64,000 nt of DNA from Nocardia aurea (lineage in GTDB: Bacteria; Actinomycetota; Actinomycetes; Mycobacteriales; Mycobacteriaceae): contig NZ_QCYJ01000099.1 in assembly GCF_003123685.1 (NCBI RefSeq), positions 124,001 to 188,000 of the forward strand, in the 5' to 3' direction. Under the pieces are notes generated by a model, which saw nothing but the letters and a program-made list of their open reading frames with translations, was not told the origin of the DNA and searched no databases. Positions 25,349-33,538 of the stretch are shown here, in pieces; within the stretch, counting starts at the first letter, position 1, and each line of letters begins with the position of its first letter. The position numbers were made by a program, and so were the translations under genes.

Positions 25349-25794
25349 GCGTTGACGACTGCCGTTCCCGTCGCCCGGTCGTGCATGCCGCGACCGTCGG
25401 CGTCGGTGAACAACGCCGGCACCACGAAGATCAACAGCACCTGCCTGGCCAGCGCGCGCACGAACCCGACGGGCACCGCGGCGTCGACCCGCAGGACCCG
25501 CAGCCGCAGGAAGTACTGCCCCGGAGTGAACCCGAACAGCGTCACCGCGGCGACGCCGACCACGAACCAGATCAGCAACGGCAGATTCGCGTTCACATGA
25601 CGCAGGATCAGCAGCGATATCCCGACGGCCATCAGCCAGTCGACGAACATCGCCGCGATACGGCGACCCTGCCCCGCGATCGACCCGGCGCCGGACTTCG
25701 GCAGGCCGAGGTGTTCGCCGGGAAACTCGGGCGTAGCCGAGTCCCCGGACTCCGCCGATGGTCCGGAAAGCCAGCTACCGGTAATGCGCGCCAT
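25342..25794 (-). CDS. RDD-family membrane protein
   Basis: A 150-residue integral membrane protein of the RDD family, corresponding to Rv2219A. After a soluble N-terminus come RRIAAMFVDWLMAVGISLLIL, where R and D are the family residues, a second helix LLIWFVVGVAAVTLFGF with TPGQYFLRLRVLRVD after it, and a third helix LARQVLLIFVVPALF followed by DADGRGMHDRATGT. ATG 25794 starts MARITGSWLSG. RDD proteins have been linked to transport or membrane stress, but no role is known for this member. It diverges from glnA1 across 252 bp that contain a GlnR box. Confidence 0.88.
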   Translation of the reverse strand: MARITGSWLSGPSAESGDSATPEFPGEHLGLPKSGAGSIAGQGRRIAAMFVDWLMAVGISLLILRHVNANLPLLIWFVVGVAAVTLFGFTPGQYFLRLRVLRVDAAVPVGFVRALARQVLLIFVVPALFTDADGRGMHDRATGTAVVNAR

Positions 25795-25932
25795 GGCTTC
25801 CAGGGTAGGCGGCGGCGACCTCGGGGCCCGCACCGCATAAGGGGAGTTCAGCGTCACCGGGCGATGAACGGATGGCAGGATTACGATGCTGGACGAGCCG
25901 GGGTGAGCATCCACACCCCGCCAGCCGCACGT

Positions 25933-25970
25933 GTAACACTGGCGAAACACAGCCTTGATTGCGGGGAAAC
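25933..25970 (+). promoter_or_regulatory. GlnR operator upstream of glnA1
   Basis: GTAAC-n6-GAAAC-n6-TTGAT-n6-GAAAC matches the GlnR double site (GTNAC-n6-GAAAC repeated) with exact 5+6 spacing; only the third half-site is degenerate. It lies 76 bp upstream of the glnA1 GTG. Nitrogen-dependent control of glnA1 by GlnR is expected from work in Streptomyces and other actinobacteria. Confidence 0.8.
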
Positions 25971-26046
25971 ACCGCGTCCATAGCGTCTGGACGCGACGAA
26001 CCCATGCAATCGACACTCGCTGGGAACCGATCCGTAAGGAGAACAA

Positions 26047-27483
26047 GTGACGTTCAGCACGGCCGACGAGGTCATCCAGTACATCAAGGAGCAGGAGGTC
26101 GAATACGTCGATATCCGCTTCAGCGATCTTCCGGGTGTACAGCAGCATTTCTCGATCCCGGGGAAGGCTTTCACCGCTGACCTCGCCGAGGAAGGGCTAG
26201 CATTCGATGGCTCCTCCGTTCGTGGTTTCCAGTCGATCGACGAGTCCGACATGCTGCTGCTGCCGGACTTCAGCACCGCGCGCCTGGACCCGTTCCGCGC
26301 CGCCAAGACGCTGAACCTGAACTTCTTCGTGCACGATCCGTTCACCCGCGAGGCCTACTCCCGCGACCCGCGCAACATCGCGCGCAAGGCGGAGGAGTAC
26401 CTGCGTTCGACCGGTATCGCCGACACCGCGTACTTCGGCGCCGAGGCGGAGTTCTACATCTTCGACTCGATCCGCTACGACTCGACCATGAACAGCTCGT
26501 TCTACGAGATCGAGTCGGTCTCGGGCTCGTGGAACACCGGCGCCAAGACGAACCCGGACGGCACCGCCAACCGTGGTTACAAGGTGCGCAACAAGGGTGG
26601 CTACTTCCCCGTCGCGCCGTACGACCACTACGTCGACCTGCGCGACAAGATCGCGACCAACCTGCAGAACGCGGGCTTCGAACTCGAGCGCGGCCACCAC
26701 GAGGTCGGCACCGCCGGTCAGGCCGAGATCAACTACAAGTTCAACACCCTGCTCGGCGCGGCCGACGACCTGCAGCTCTTCAAGTACATCGTGAAGAATA
26801 CCGCGTGGGCCGACGGCAAGACCGTCACCTTCATGCCGAAGCCCCTCTTCGGTGACAACGGCTCGGGTATGCACGCGCACCAGTCGCTGTGGAAGGACGG
26901 CAAGCCGCTGTTCCACGACGAGGCCGGCTACGGTGGCCTGTCCGATATCGCGCGCCACTACATCGGCGGCATCCTGCACCACGCGCCGTCGCTGCTCGCG
27001 TTCACCAACCCGACCGTGAACTCCTACCACCGCCTGGTGCCGGGCTACGAAGCCCCCATCAACCTGGTGTACTCGCAGCGCAACCGCTCGGCCGCGGTCC
27101 GCATCCCGGTCACCGGCAACAACCCCAAGGCCAAGCGCATCGAGTTCCGCGCGCCGGACTCCTCGGGCAACCCGTACCTGGCCTTCGCCGCCATGCTGAT
27201 GGCCGGCCTGGACGGCATCAAGAAGAAGATCGAGCCGCTGGCCCCCGTCGACAAGGACCTCTACGAGCTCCCGCCGGAGGAGGCCAAGAACATCCCGCAG
27301 GCCCCCACCAGCCTGGCCTCGGTCATCGACCGCCTCGAGCAGGATCACGACTACCTGACCGAAGGCAACGTCTTCACCCCCGACCTGATCGAAACCTGGA
27401 TCGATATCAAGCGCACCCAGGAAATCGCCCCGGTCAACCTGCGTCCGCACCCGTACGAGTTCGAGCTCTACTTCGACGTGTAA
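26047..27483 (+). CDS. glnA: Glutamine synthetase type I (GlnA1)
   Basis: The main ammonia-assimilating glutamine synthetase, 478 residues, forming cytoplasmic dodecamers that make glutamine from glutamate, ammonia and ATP. Family signatures are FDGSSVRGFQSIDESDM, the latch region, MPKPLFGDNGSGMHAHQSL and NPTVNSYHRLVPGYEAP. The adenylylation tyrosine is Y406 in KDLYELPPEE, the target of GlnE, which is encoded at 40.1-43.1 kb. The GTG start at 26047 has an AAGGAG ribosome-binding site. A GlnR box lies upstream and a 20-bp hairpin with a T-run lies 80 bp downstream. It corresponds to Rv2220. In pathogenic mycobacteria a secreted pool of this enzyme exists. Confidence 0.97.
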   Translation: MTFSTADEVIQYIKEQEVEYVDIRFSDLPGVQQHFSIPGKAFTADLAEEGLAFDGSSVRGFQSIDESDMLLLPDFSTARLDPFRAAKTLNLNFFVHDPFTREAYSRDPRNIARKAEEYLRSTGIADTAYFGAEAEFYIFDSIRYDSTMNSSFYEIESVSGSWNTGAKTNPDGTANRGYKVRNKGGYFPVAPYDHYVDLRDKIATNLQNAGFELERGHHEVGTAGQAEINYKFNTLLGAADDLQLFKYIVKNTAWADGKTVTFMPKPLFGDNGSGMHAHQSLWKDGKPLFHDEAGYGGLSDIARHYIGGILHHAPSLLAFTNPTVNSYHRLVPGYEAPINLVYSQRNRSAAVRIPVTGNNPKAKRIEFRAPDSSGNPYLAFAAMLMAGLDGIKKKIEPLAPVDKDLYELPPEEAKNIPQAPTSLASVIDRLEQDHDYLTEGNVFTPDLIETWIDIKRTQEIAPVNLRPHPYEFELYFDV

Positions 27484-27563
27484 GGGTTCGTAGTGGCGTG
27501 AGCTGCGGCGGAGCATCTGTTTCAGGTCTTCCGCACGCCGTTCATGCGCGGTAGTTCAGTCGA

Positions 27564-27608
27564 GTCCACCCGTTCCGTGATCGAGTCCCGATCACGGAAC
27601 GGGTGGAC
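27564..27608 (+). terminator. Strong intrinsic terminator of glnA1
   Basis: A perfect 20-bp stem beginning GTCCACCCGTTCC, with a 5-nt loop, is followed at once by TTTTCTGT. This is the clearest rho-independent terminator in the window and ends glnA1 transcription about 80 bp after its stop. Confidence 0.92.
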
Positions 27609-27806
27609 TTTTCTGTGTCGGGCAAAGTTCCCCGTGGAGGCCCTCTTCCCTGGAATCGGTCACGTTGTATTCATGTGACAACTTCTACCCGCAGCCGACA
27701 GCGGCAAATTAATTCACGTGGAATCACGCTTGGTGTCGTGCCGAAATTTGTGTTCGACGGCTTTCTCGGCCACAGCCTTTCGGGAATATGCCCCCGCAGA
27801 CGAGTC

Positions 27807-27834
27807 GATATCGGTGATCCGCAATGCCGATATC
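27807..27834. repeat. Inverted repeat GATATCGG / CCGATATC
   Basis: Perfect 8-bp arms are separated by 12 bp, in the non-coding stretch after glnA1. GATATC is itself a palindrome, so each arm has internal symmetry. It could be an operator or an RNA hairpin. Confidence 0.5.
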
Positions 27835-27933
27835 TCCTCAACCCGGTGAGTATTCCTTGCAGAAGTGCCCGAACAACGCAGCACGCGTGCGCGCTGCCGT
27901 AGATCCCGGGCGCGGAGATTTCTCGGGTGGTGA

Positions 27934-27960
27934 TGTCGAAACCGGTGCTTGCCGATCGAC
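27934..27960 (+). promoter_or_regulatory. Candidate ECF sigma promoter for the DGPF/ECF42 pair
   Basis: TGTCGA is followed after 16 bp by TCGAC, an ECF-like -35/-10 arrangement 68 bp before the DGPF gene. I recall a TGTCGA -35 motif for ECF42 sigma factors in Streptomyces, which would make this an autoregulated promoter. The -10 part is less certain. Confidence 0.42.
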
Positions 27961-28027
27961 GTAGGGGTGAGTCAGGGTTGAGACGGTCCGCGAACAGTGG
28001 GTCGGCCCCGGCGGCGAAGGAGCGTTC

Positions 28028-28420
28028 ATGCGAGTCATGGTTCTGGGGAAGGCGACCGAGGAGACCGAGCGTGGGGTGCCGCCCACCGCCGAGGAGTTCG
28101 CCGAGATGGAGGCGTTCAACGACGAACTCACCCAGGCGGGGGTGATTCTGGCCGGTGAGGGGCTGAAGCCGAGTTCGGCGGGCAAGCGGGTCGCGTTCGA
28201 CACGGACGGCGGTTCGTCGGTGCTCGACGGACCGTTCGCCGAGACCAAGGAGTTGATCGCCGGGTACCAGATCTGGGAGGTGTCCTCGCTCGAGGAGGCG
28301 CTCGAGTGGGTGCGCCGGGCGCCGATCCGCAACGGTGTGGTCGAGGTGCGGCCGTTGTACGGGCCCGAGGATTTCGGCGAGGCGCTGACCGCCGAACTGC
28401 GTGAGGCGACCGGGCTGTAG
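28028..28420 (+). CDS. DGPF/YCII-related domain protein
   Basis: A 130-residue protein of the YCII/DGPF group, recognised by VLDGPFAETKELIAGYQIWEV, which contains the name-giving DGPF, and by the closing EVRPLYGPEDFG. These small ferredoxin-like-fold proteins are consistently encoded beside ECF42 sigma factors, and several copies per genome are common. Their biochemical role is unproven. The ATG has a GGAG ribosome-binding site (AAGGAGCG). The sigma factor gene follows after 14 bp, so the two are co-transcribed. A TGTCGA-type promoter candidate precedes it. Confidence 0.85.
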   Translation: MRVMVLGKATEETERGVPPTAEEFAEMEAFNDELTQAGVILAGEGLKPSSAGKRVAFDTDGGSSVLDGPFAETKELIAGYQIWEVSSLEEALEWVRRAPIRNGVVEVRPLYGPEDFGEALTAELREATGL

Positions 28421-28434
28421 GACGAGGGCATCGG

Positions 28435-29676
28435 GTGAGCAGTGCGACCCAGCGGACCGTCGAGGCGATCTGGCGGATCGAGTCGGCGCGGTTGACGGCC
28501 TCGCTGGCGCGAACCGTGAACGACCTGGACCTGGCCGAGGACTTGGCCCAGGACGCGCTGATCGCGGCGCTGGAACAGTGGCCGGAGTCGGGCGTCCCGG
28601 ACAGGCCGGGCGCCTGGCTCCTGGCTGTCGCTCGGCGGCGCGCGGTCGACGCCGTCCGCCGCCGGGTGAACCTGGAGCGCAAACTCGCACTGCTCGCCCG
28701 CGAGATGCCCGACGGCGACGATCCGATGGACGCCGTCGAATTCGACAGGCAGGTCGGCGATGACGTGCTGCGGCTGATGTTCACCGCCTGCCACCCGATG
28801 CTCGGCCGCGACGCGCGCGTGGCGCTCACGCTCAAGACGGTGGCGGGACTGTCCACGGACGAGATAGCGCACGCCTTCCTGATCCCGCCCACCACGCTCG
28901 GCCAGCGGATCTCGCGGGCGAAGAAGACGTTGTCGACCGCGGGAGTTCCGTTCGAGGTCCCGGTCGGCGACGAGCTGACCGCTCGGTTGGCCTCGGTACT
29001 CGAGGTCGTCTACCTCGTCTTCAACGAGGGATATTCCGCCACCAGCGGCGATTCGTGGACGCGTGTCGAGTTGTGCGCGGAGGCGATGCGGCTCGGCCGG
29101 ATGCTCGCCGCGCTCGCACCCGACGAACCGGAGCCGCACGGACTGGTGGCACTGATGGAATTCCAGGCGTCACGGCTCCGCGCACGAACCGATGCCGGCG
29201 GTCGGCCGGTGCCGCTCGACCGTCAGGACCGGACCCGCTGGGACCGCTTGCTCATCACCCACGCCGAGGGTGCGCTGCGGCGGGCCGATCGACTCGGCGG
29301 ACGCGGGTCCTACGTGCTGCAAGCCTCGATCGCCGCCTGCCATGCCCGCGCGACCAGCGCCGAAGCCACCGACTGGCATCGCATCGCCGCGCTCTATCGC
29401 GAGCTCGGCGCGCTCACCGGCTCGCCGGTGGTGGAGCTGAACCGGGCCGTCGCGGTGTCGATGGCCGAAGGACCCGCGGCCGCGTTGTCCATCGTCGACG
29501 AGCTGTCGGCCCTCGCCGCCCTGCGCGGCTATCACCTGCTGCCCGCCGTGCGGGGCGACCTGCTGCGCAAACTCGAACGCCGCGACGAGGCGCGCTCGGA
29601 GTTCGAACGGGCCGCGGCGATGACGGGTAACGAGGCCGAGCGGACGCTGCTGCTCGAGCGGGCCGCGTCCTGCTGA
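28435..29676 (+). CDS. ECF42-type RNA polymerase sigma factor with C-terminal TPR-like domain
   Basis: A 413-residue sigma factor. Region 2 (RLTASLARTVNDLDLAEDLAQDALIAALEQWP, in parts) and region 4 (TLKTVAGLSTDEIAHAFLIPPTTLGQRISRAKK, in parts) occupy the first 180 residues. The C-terminal 220 residues are a helical extension (NEGYSATSGDSWTRVELCAEAMRLGR, then GRGSYVLQASIAACHA, then GSPVVELNRAVAVSMAEGP), the DUF6596/TPR-like domain of the ECF42 group. There is no anti-sigma factor gene nearby; in ECF42 the C-terminal domain is thought to control activity. The GTG start is 14 bp after the DGPF gene, its characteristic partner. Confidence 0.9.
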   Translation: MSSATQRTVEAIWRIESARLTASLARTVNDLDLAEDLAQDALIAALEQWPESGVPDRPGAWLLAVARRRAVDAVRRRVNLERKLALLAREMPDGDDPMDAVEFDRQVGDDVLRLMFTACHPMLGRDARVALTLKTVAGLSTDEIAHAFLIPPTTLGQRISRAKKTLSTAGVPFEVPVGDELTARLASVLEVVYLVFNEGYSATSGDSWTRVELCAEAMRLGRMLAALAPDEPEPHGLVALMEFQASRLRARTDAGGRPVPLDRQDRTRWDRLLITHAEGALRRADRLGGRGSYVLQASIAACHARATSAEATDWHRIAALYRELGALTGSPVVELNRAVAVSMAEGPAAALSIVDELSALAALRGYHLLPAVRGDLLRKLERRDEARSEFERAAAMTGNEAERTLLLERAASC

Positions 29677-29758
29677 ACGGTGGCGATCGATCACCGCGTG
29701 CGTCGCGTCGTCAGCACAGAGACCGCGAAGCACCGTCCGGTCCGGAGCCCAGGAGAAG

Positions 29759-29780
29759 CGCCGACCGAATCGGGTCGGCG
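29759..29780. terminator. Hairpin between convergent ECF42 and lspA genes
   Basis: CGCCGACC and GGTCGGCG form a perfect 8-bp stem with a 6-nt loop in the gap between two convergent genes. There is no T-run. Confidence 0.45.
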
Positions 29781-29790
29781 GCGGCGCGGG

Positions 29791-30318
29791 TCACGCCGCG
29801 CTGTCGAGGCGTGCGGGCTCCGGTGACGCGGCGGGTTCGAGACGCAGCACGGCAAGCAGTGCCAGCGCCGCCGCCCCGCCGACGATAGCGATATCGGCGA
29901 CGTTACCGACGAAATAGCCGTTGTAGTCGATGAAGTCGACGATGTGGCCTCGGGCGAAGCCGGGTGCGCGCAGCAGTCGATCCGCGAAATGGCTGATCGC
30001 GCCGCCGAGGAGTACGCCGACGGCTGTCGCGCCGGGATAGGTGTGCACGCGGCGCGCGAATGCGCAGAGACCGATGACGGCGAGGCCCGCGATGACGGTC
30101 AGGATCCAGGTGTACGCGGCGGCCGTGCCGAAGGCCGCGCCGGGGTTGTACACCAGCCGCCACTGGAGGAATTCGCCCGCGACCGGGGTCGCGGAACCGG
30201 GCGTCAGGCTGCTCTGCGCCCACCATTTGGTGAGTTGGTCGGCGGCGACGACCGCTGCCGCGAGGACGGGGATCGACAGGCGTGTTCCGCGGGATGCGCT
30301 CACGGATGGGCGTTTCAT
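29791..30318 (-). CDS. lspA: Lipoprotein signal peptidase (signal peptidase II), divergent
   Basis: A 175-residue inner-membrane aspartyl protease that removes signal peptides from prolipoproteins. Four hydrophobic helices are visible. Family motifs are AADQLTKWW, RLVYNPGAAFG, FADRLLRAPGF with the first catalytic Asp, and HIVDFIDYNGY with the second. In most LspA proteins the segment before the first Asp is GGxxGNxxDR; here it is GGAISHFADR, so Gly-Asn is replaced by Ser-His. This and the isolated location suggest a second, diverged copy. ATG 30318 has a GGGAGA ribosome-binding site. Several lipobox proteins encoded in this window could be substrates. Confidence 0.87.
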   Translation of the reverse strand: MKRPSVSASRGTRLSIPVLAAAVVAADQLTKWWAQSSLTPGSATPVAGEFLQWRLVYNPGAAFGTAAAYTWILTVIAGLAVIGLCAFARRVHTYPGATAVGVLLGGAISHFADRLLRAPGFARGHIVDFIDYNGYFVGNVADIAIVGGAAALALLAVLRLEPAASPEPARLDSAA

Positions 30319-30403
30319 GGTCTCGTTTCTCCCGGTACCTCGAACAGGATGCAATCTACCCGTGTGCTCGACCGCGCTCGGAGCCGATCTCGGGGCGGTC
30401 GAA

Positions 30404-30619
30404 TCAGCGTCGGCACCGGGCTGTGGCCGCTCCTACGCCGACGACTCGCACGTCCGAAATCTTCACGCTGGGTGACATTTCACTCCAGTGGGCCACCACC
30501 AGCGTGTACGGAATCTGCGCCCTCAACCCGCTTGCACCCGCGAACGGCTCCGCGAGCAGCTTCAGCAGGATCGCTTCTTCCCGCTGCGATAACGCTCGTG
30601 GCGAAATCGGAACGATCAT
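30404..30619 (-). CDS. Small hypothetical protein, 71 aa
   Basis: A short protein opening MIVPISPRALSQREEAILLKLLAEPFAG, in which REEAILLKLL followed by FAGASGLRAQIPYTLVVAHW resembles a small protein type that I recall from other Nocardia genomes (a RE-x-ILxxLL helix followed by a Pro/Gly turn and a short strand). AAAAGGA about 7 bp upstream is a good ribosome-binding site. Its last 20 residues look less ordered than the rest, so the original end may have been lost or frameshifted. It is divergent from the lipoprotein gene at 30759 and lies 85 bp upstream of lspA on the same strand. Confidence 0.48.
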   Translation of the reverse strand: MIVPISPRALSQREEAILLKLLAEPFAGASGLRAQIPYTLVVAHWSEMSPSVKISDVRVVGVGAATARCRR

Positions 30620-30758
30620 GTCGAATTCCTTTTCCGGTCAGGCCGACCGACGAGCGGGCCTGCTCGAGGCGCGATGAACACCGGTTGGCGAATAGCCCCG
30701 AGCACGCTGATGGCACCATAGGCGCTAACACCGCCTCCGTTCCGAGGGATATTCCGGT

Positions 30759-31646
30759 GTGGGTGGAACGCGACGAGCTGTACTGGGCACCGTGATGGCT
30801 CTGTGCGTGCTGGCAGGCTGTGACGCACGGGTCGAACCGCCGGAAGTCGGTCCCGCCGGGGTGGATTTCGATGCCGAAGTGGTGGAATTCGATCCGTCCG
30901 GATTCAACGGACCGACCTTCGCCGCGCTCATCGACAGTGAGTCCGCCGCCGAGGCGTTCGCGGGGTGGTTCGCGTCCCGGCGCGGTGCGGCTTCGACTCT
31001 GCCCCGGGTCGTCCGAAACCCCGAACTTCTCGGCGACACCGACACCCACGCCTATCTGGCGATGGTGACGAGCACCGGTTGCCGTGCCCCGACCAGCGCG
31101 ACATTGGGACGGGTCGGCACTGATCTGCGGCCCGAGTTGCTCGGCGGCATCGACCATCCGGAGTGTGTACGCGCCTACACACCATTCGTGGTGTTCAGAG
31201 TGCCGCGAGGCGCGATCGACGGCCTCGCCACGGTCGATGGAGCCGCCGTCGACCGTGACGGTCCGGCCGAAGCGATCGGAAGTGTCGAACTCTCCCCTAC
31301 CGCGCCGGTCTTCACACCACGCGAGGTCACCGATCCCGGGCGACGCGCCGAACTCGCCGACGAACTCGCCGCGACGGGCAGCGACCGCGCCCGCGTGCTC
31401 GCGACCCTCGACCGGAGTTCCCGGCTCCTCGACGAATACGGCCCGACGACCCTGCGCCGCTACGCTTTTCCGGTCCGGTCCTGCCCCGACGATCTCCTCG
31501 TCCTCGACGTCGGCCGGACCGAACTCCGCGCCCGGGCGCTCGCCCGCGTCGACGCTGCACTGACCTGCGAGGCGCCGACGACCCACCTGGCCGTGTTCGA
31601 TGTGCGCTCGATCCATGTTCCGGACGGAGCCCGACCGGCGAGCTGA
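30759..31646 (+). CDS. Lipoprotein of unknown function, 295 aa
   Basis: An exported lipoprotein with a lipobox LAGC whose cysteine is about residue 21 (after RRAVLGTVMALCV). The mature protein has alternating helices and strands with four conserved-looking cysteines and begins with VEPPEVGPAGVDFDAEVVEFDPSGF. I recall related lipoproteins in Nocardia annotated only as hypothetical; many show the DPSGFNGPTFAALID type of segment. The start is one of two overlapping GTG codons (30757 or 30759); only the second is in frame. The cofactor or ligand is unknown. It is followed 176 bp later by the CocE-type hydrolase gene. Confidence 0.78.
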   Translation: MGGTRRAVLGTVMALCVLAGCDARVEPPEVGPAGVDFDAEVVEFDPSGFNGPTFAALIDSESAAEAFAGWFASRRGAASTLPRVVRNPELLGDTDTHAYLAMVTSTGCRAPTSATLGRVGTDLRPELLGGIDHPECVRAYTPFVVFRVPRGAIDGLATVDGAAVDRDGPAEAIGSVELSPTAPVFTPREVTDPGRRAELADELAATGSDRARVLATLDRSSRLLDEYGPTTLRRYAFPVRSCPDDLLVLDVGRTELRARALARVDAALTCEAPTTHLAVFDVRSIHVPDGARPAS

Positions 31647-31822
31647 GCGCCGCGCCCCAGGGGGCCTGCTCGGTCTCGGGTGGCGAACGTGCGGCTCGAT
31701 CCGGCCGGGCGGGGCGGTTCGCGCTGGGCGCGCGAGTTGAGGGTGGGCGACACGGTCCGCATATCGCGCACCCCGAACAAGCGCAACCGGCGCACCCCCG
31801 GTTCCTGGGGCTGGACTCGCCG

Positions 31823-33538
31823 ATGACATGCGGCGATAGTCCATGGGTGAGCTCGGTGTCGGTCGTGGTGCGGGTGTTGGCGGGTCTGATGCTGGCCGTC
31901 GGGGTGACGGCACCGGTGACGGTGGCAGAGCCACAGCCGGTCGCCGATCCGTGGTCGGACGGGGTTCCGGTGACGCACCAGTACCGCCAGACCTACCTGA
32001 CCGCGCCGGACGGCACCCGACTACACGCGGACATCCTGCGCCCCGCCGGCCTGCCCGAGGACGCCCGCACGCCGGTGATCCTGACCGTCAGCCCGTATCG
32101 GTCGCACACCGCCTACATCTCGTTGCCCCGCCTGACGGGTGGGCCGTCCACCGAATCCCTCCCGGTGGAGATGGCGTTGCGGGCGGGCTACACCTACGTC
32201 ATCGTCGACCTCCGCGGTTTCGGCGGTTCCGACGGCTGCCCGGATTACGGCGGGCCGGGCGAGCGTTCGGATGTGGTCACGGCGGTGGAGTGGGCGGCGA
32301 GCCAACCGTGGTCGACGGGTCGGGTCGGCATGGTCGGGGTGTCCTACGAGGCGTGGACCGGGTTGCTGGGTCTGGCCGCGAAGCCGAGGGGGTTGGCGGC
32401 GGTGGCGGCGTTCTCCCCGGTGGTCGATCCGTACTCGTATCTGTACATGCAGGGCGTTTCGTGGAAGTTCTCGGGAAAGCCGGTGACCGAGAACGGAATA
32501 CGGCCCGCGGATCAGGTCGGGCTGGAGAATCTCGCGATCGCGTCGACGCCGGGTAGGCCCGAGGATTCCGCCGAATACCGGGCCAACGCGATCGCCATGA
32601 CGCAGCGGTGCGCCGAGGACTATCTGTCGCTGACCGGGGACCACGATGCGAACCGGTCCGGCTGGCGGGAACGCGATCTGGTGACGGCGACCCGTGGCAA
32701 TACGATTCCGCTGTTCCTCGGGCAGGGTTTTCTCGACGCCAACACCCGCCCGGATCGCGTATTCGACCTGTGGCAGGCGCAGGGACCCGGTGAGCATCGC
32801 GCGTGGTTCGGCCAGTGGGGCCACAGCGACTGTCACACCAAATGCGGCACACCGAATTTCGACACCGAACTGCTGGCGTTCTTCGACCGGCATGTGGCGC
32901 TGCGGACGGTCGAGATTCCCGGACCGACGGTGACGGTCGGACAGTTCGACGGCGGGTGGCGCGCCGAATCCGCCTGGCCCCCGGCGGATTCGCGCCGGCA
33001 CCCGGTCGAGCTGCGGACCGGGGCCTATACCGATCGAGGTTTCCTACCCGGCCCGGACCGGGAGATCTGGTCGATATCGCAGCCGTTCGACCGGGTGACG
33101 CATCTGTCCGGGGTCGCGACCGCGTCGCTGCGGCTGGGCGGTCCCCCGTCCGCGACGGCGACGATCGAGCTCTACGACATCGAACCGAGCGGGCGCGCCA
33201 CACTCGTCACCCGGGGTATCGCGCCGGTCGCCGCCGACACCCGGATCCGGACGCTGGCCCAGGACTGGCCGCTGGCCGCCGGGCATCGACTCGGGGTGCG
33301 GATCACCGATGTCGTGGACGACGTGTGGTCGCACGCACCGGCCGACGCACGGGTGACCGTCGACGCCGCGCGACTCGAACTTCCGCTGCTCACCGACGCC
33401 AGGGTGCCCGATCTGACCGGCGGCACCAGCGAGGCACACGCGAAGTGGCGCGTGGAGAAGACGACGACGCTCTCGCCCGAGGTGTTGAACAATGCAGTGA
33501 TGTTCATGAACTTGCCGAACGAGACGGGCCGACCGTGA
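31823..33538 (+). CDS. Secreted CocE/NonD-family alpha/beta hydrolase (S15 type)
   Basis: A 571-residue exported serine hydrolase. A signal peptide is visible near residues 9-35 (VRVLAGLMLAVGVTAPVTVAE). The peptidase S15 domain has the oxyanion tyrosine in VSPYRSHTAY, VIVDLRGFGGSDGC, and the nucleophile elbow GMVGVSYEAW. A C-terminal jelly-roll domain (from about residue 390) is the X-Pro dipeptidyl-peptidase C domain. Family members act on acyl esters, peptides or amides such as cocaine; this substrate is unknown. The start could be ATG 31823 or the in-frame GTG at 31847. The stop overlaps the M20 peptidase start by 4 bp. Confidence 0.86.
   Translation: MTCGDSPWVSSVSVVVRVLAGLMLAVGVTAPVTVAEPQPVADPWSDGVPVTHQYRQTYLTAPDGTRLHADILRPAGLPEDARTPVILTVSPYRSHTAYISLPRLTGGPSTESLPVEMALRAGYTYVIVDLRGFGGSDGCPDYGGPGERSDVVTAVEWAASQPWSTGRVGMVGVSYEAWTGLLGLAAKPRGLAAVAAFSPVVDPYSYLYMQGVSWKFSGKPVTENGIRPADQVGLENLAIASTPGRPEDSAEYRANAIAMTQRCAEDYLSLTGDHDANRSGWRERDLVTATRGNTIPLFLGQGFLDANTRPDRVFDLWQAQGPGEHRAWFGQWGHSDCHTKCGTPNFDTELLAFFDRHVALRTVEIPGPTVTVGQFDGGWRAESAWPPADSRRHPVELRTGAYTDRGFLPGPDREIWSISQPFDRVTHLSGVATASLRLGGPPSATATIELYDIEPSGRATLVTRGIAPVAADTRIRTLAQDWPLAAGHRLGVRITDVVDDVWSHAPADARVTVDAARLELPLLTDARVPDLTGGTSEAHAKWRVEKTTTLSPEVLNNAVMFMNLPNETGRP

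Larger units (their letters stand above)
27609..28027. other. Non-coding stretch of lower GC content
   Basis: About 420 bp between the glnA1 terminator and the DGPF gene. Its first 250 bp are visibly AT-richer than the surroundings (for example CAAATTAATTCACG) and no frame in it looks coding. It contains the inverted repeat at 27807-27834 and, near the right end, an ECF-type promoter candidate. The rest may hold an unannotated small RNA or the remnant of an insertion; nothing more specific can be seen. Confidence 0.5.
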
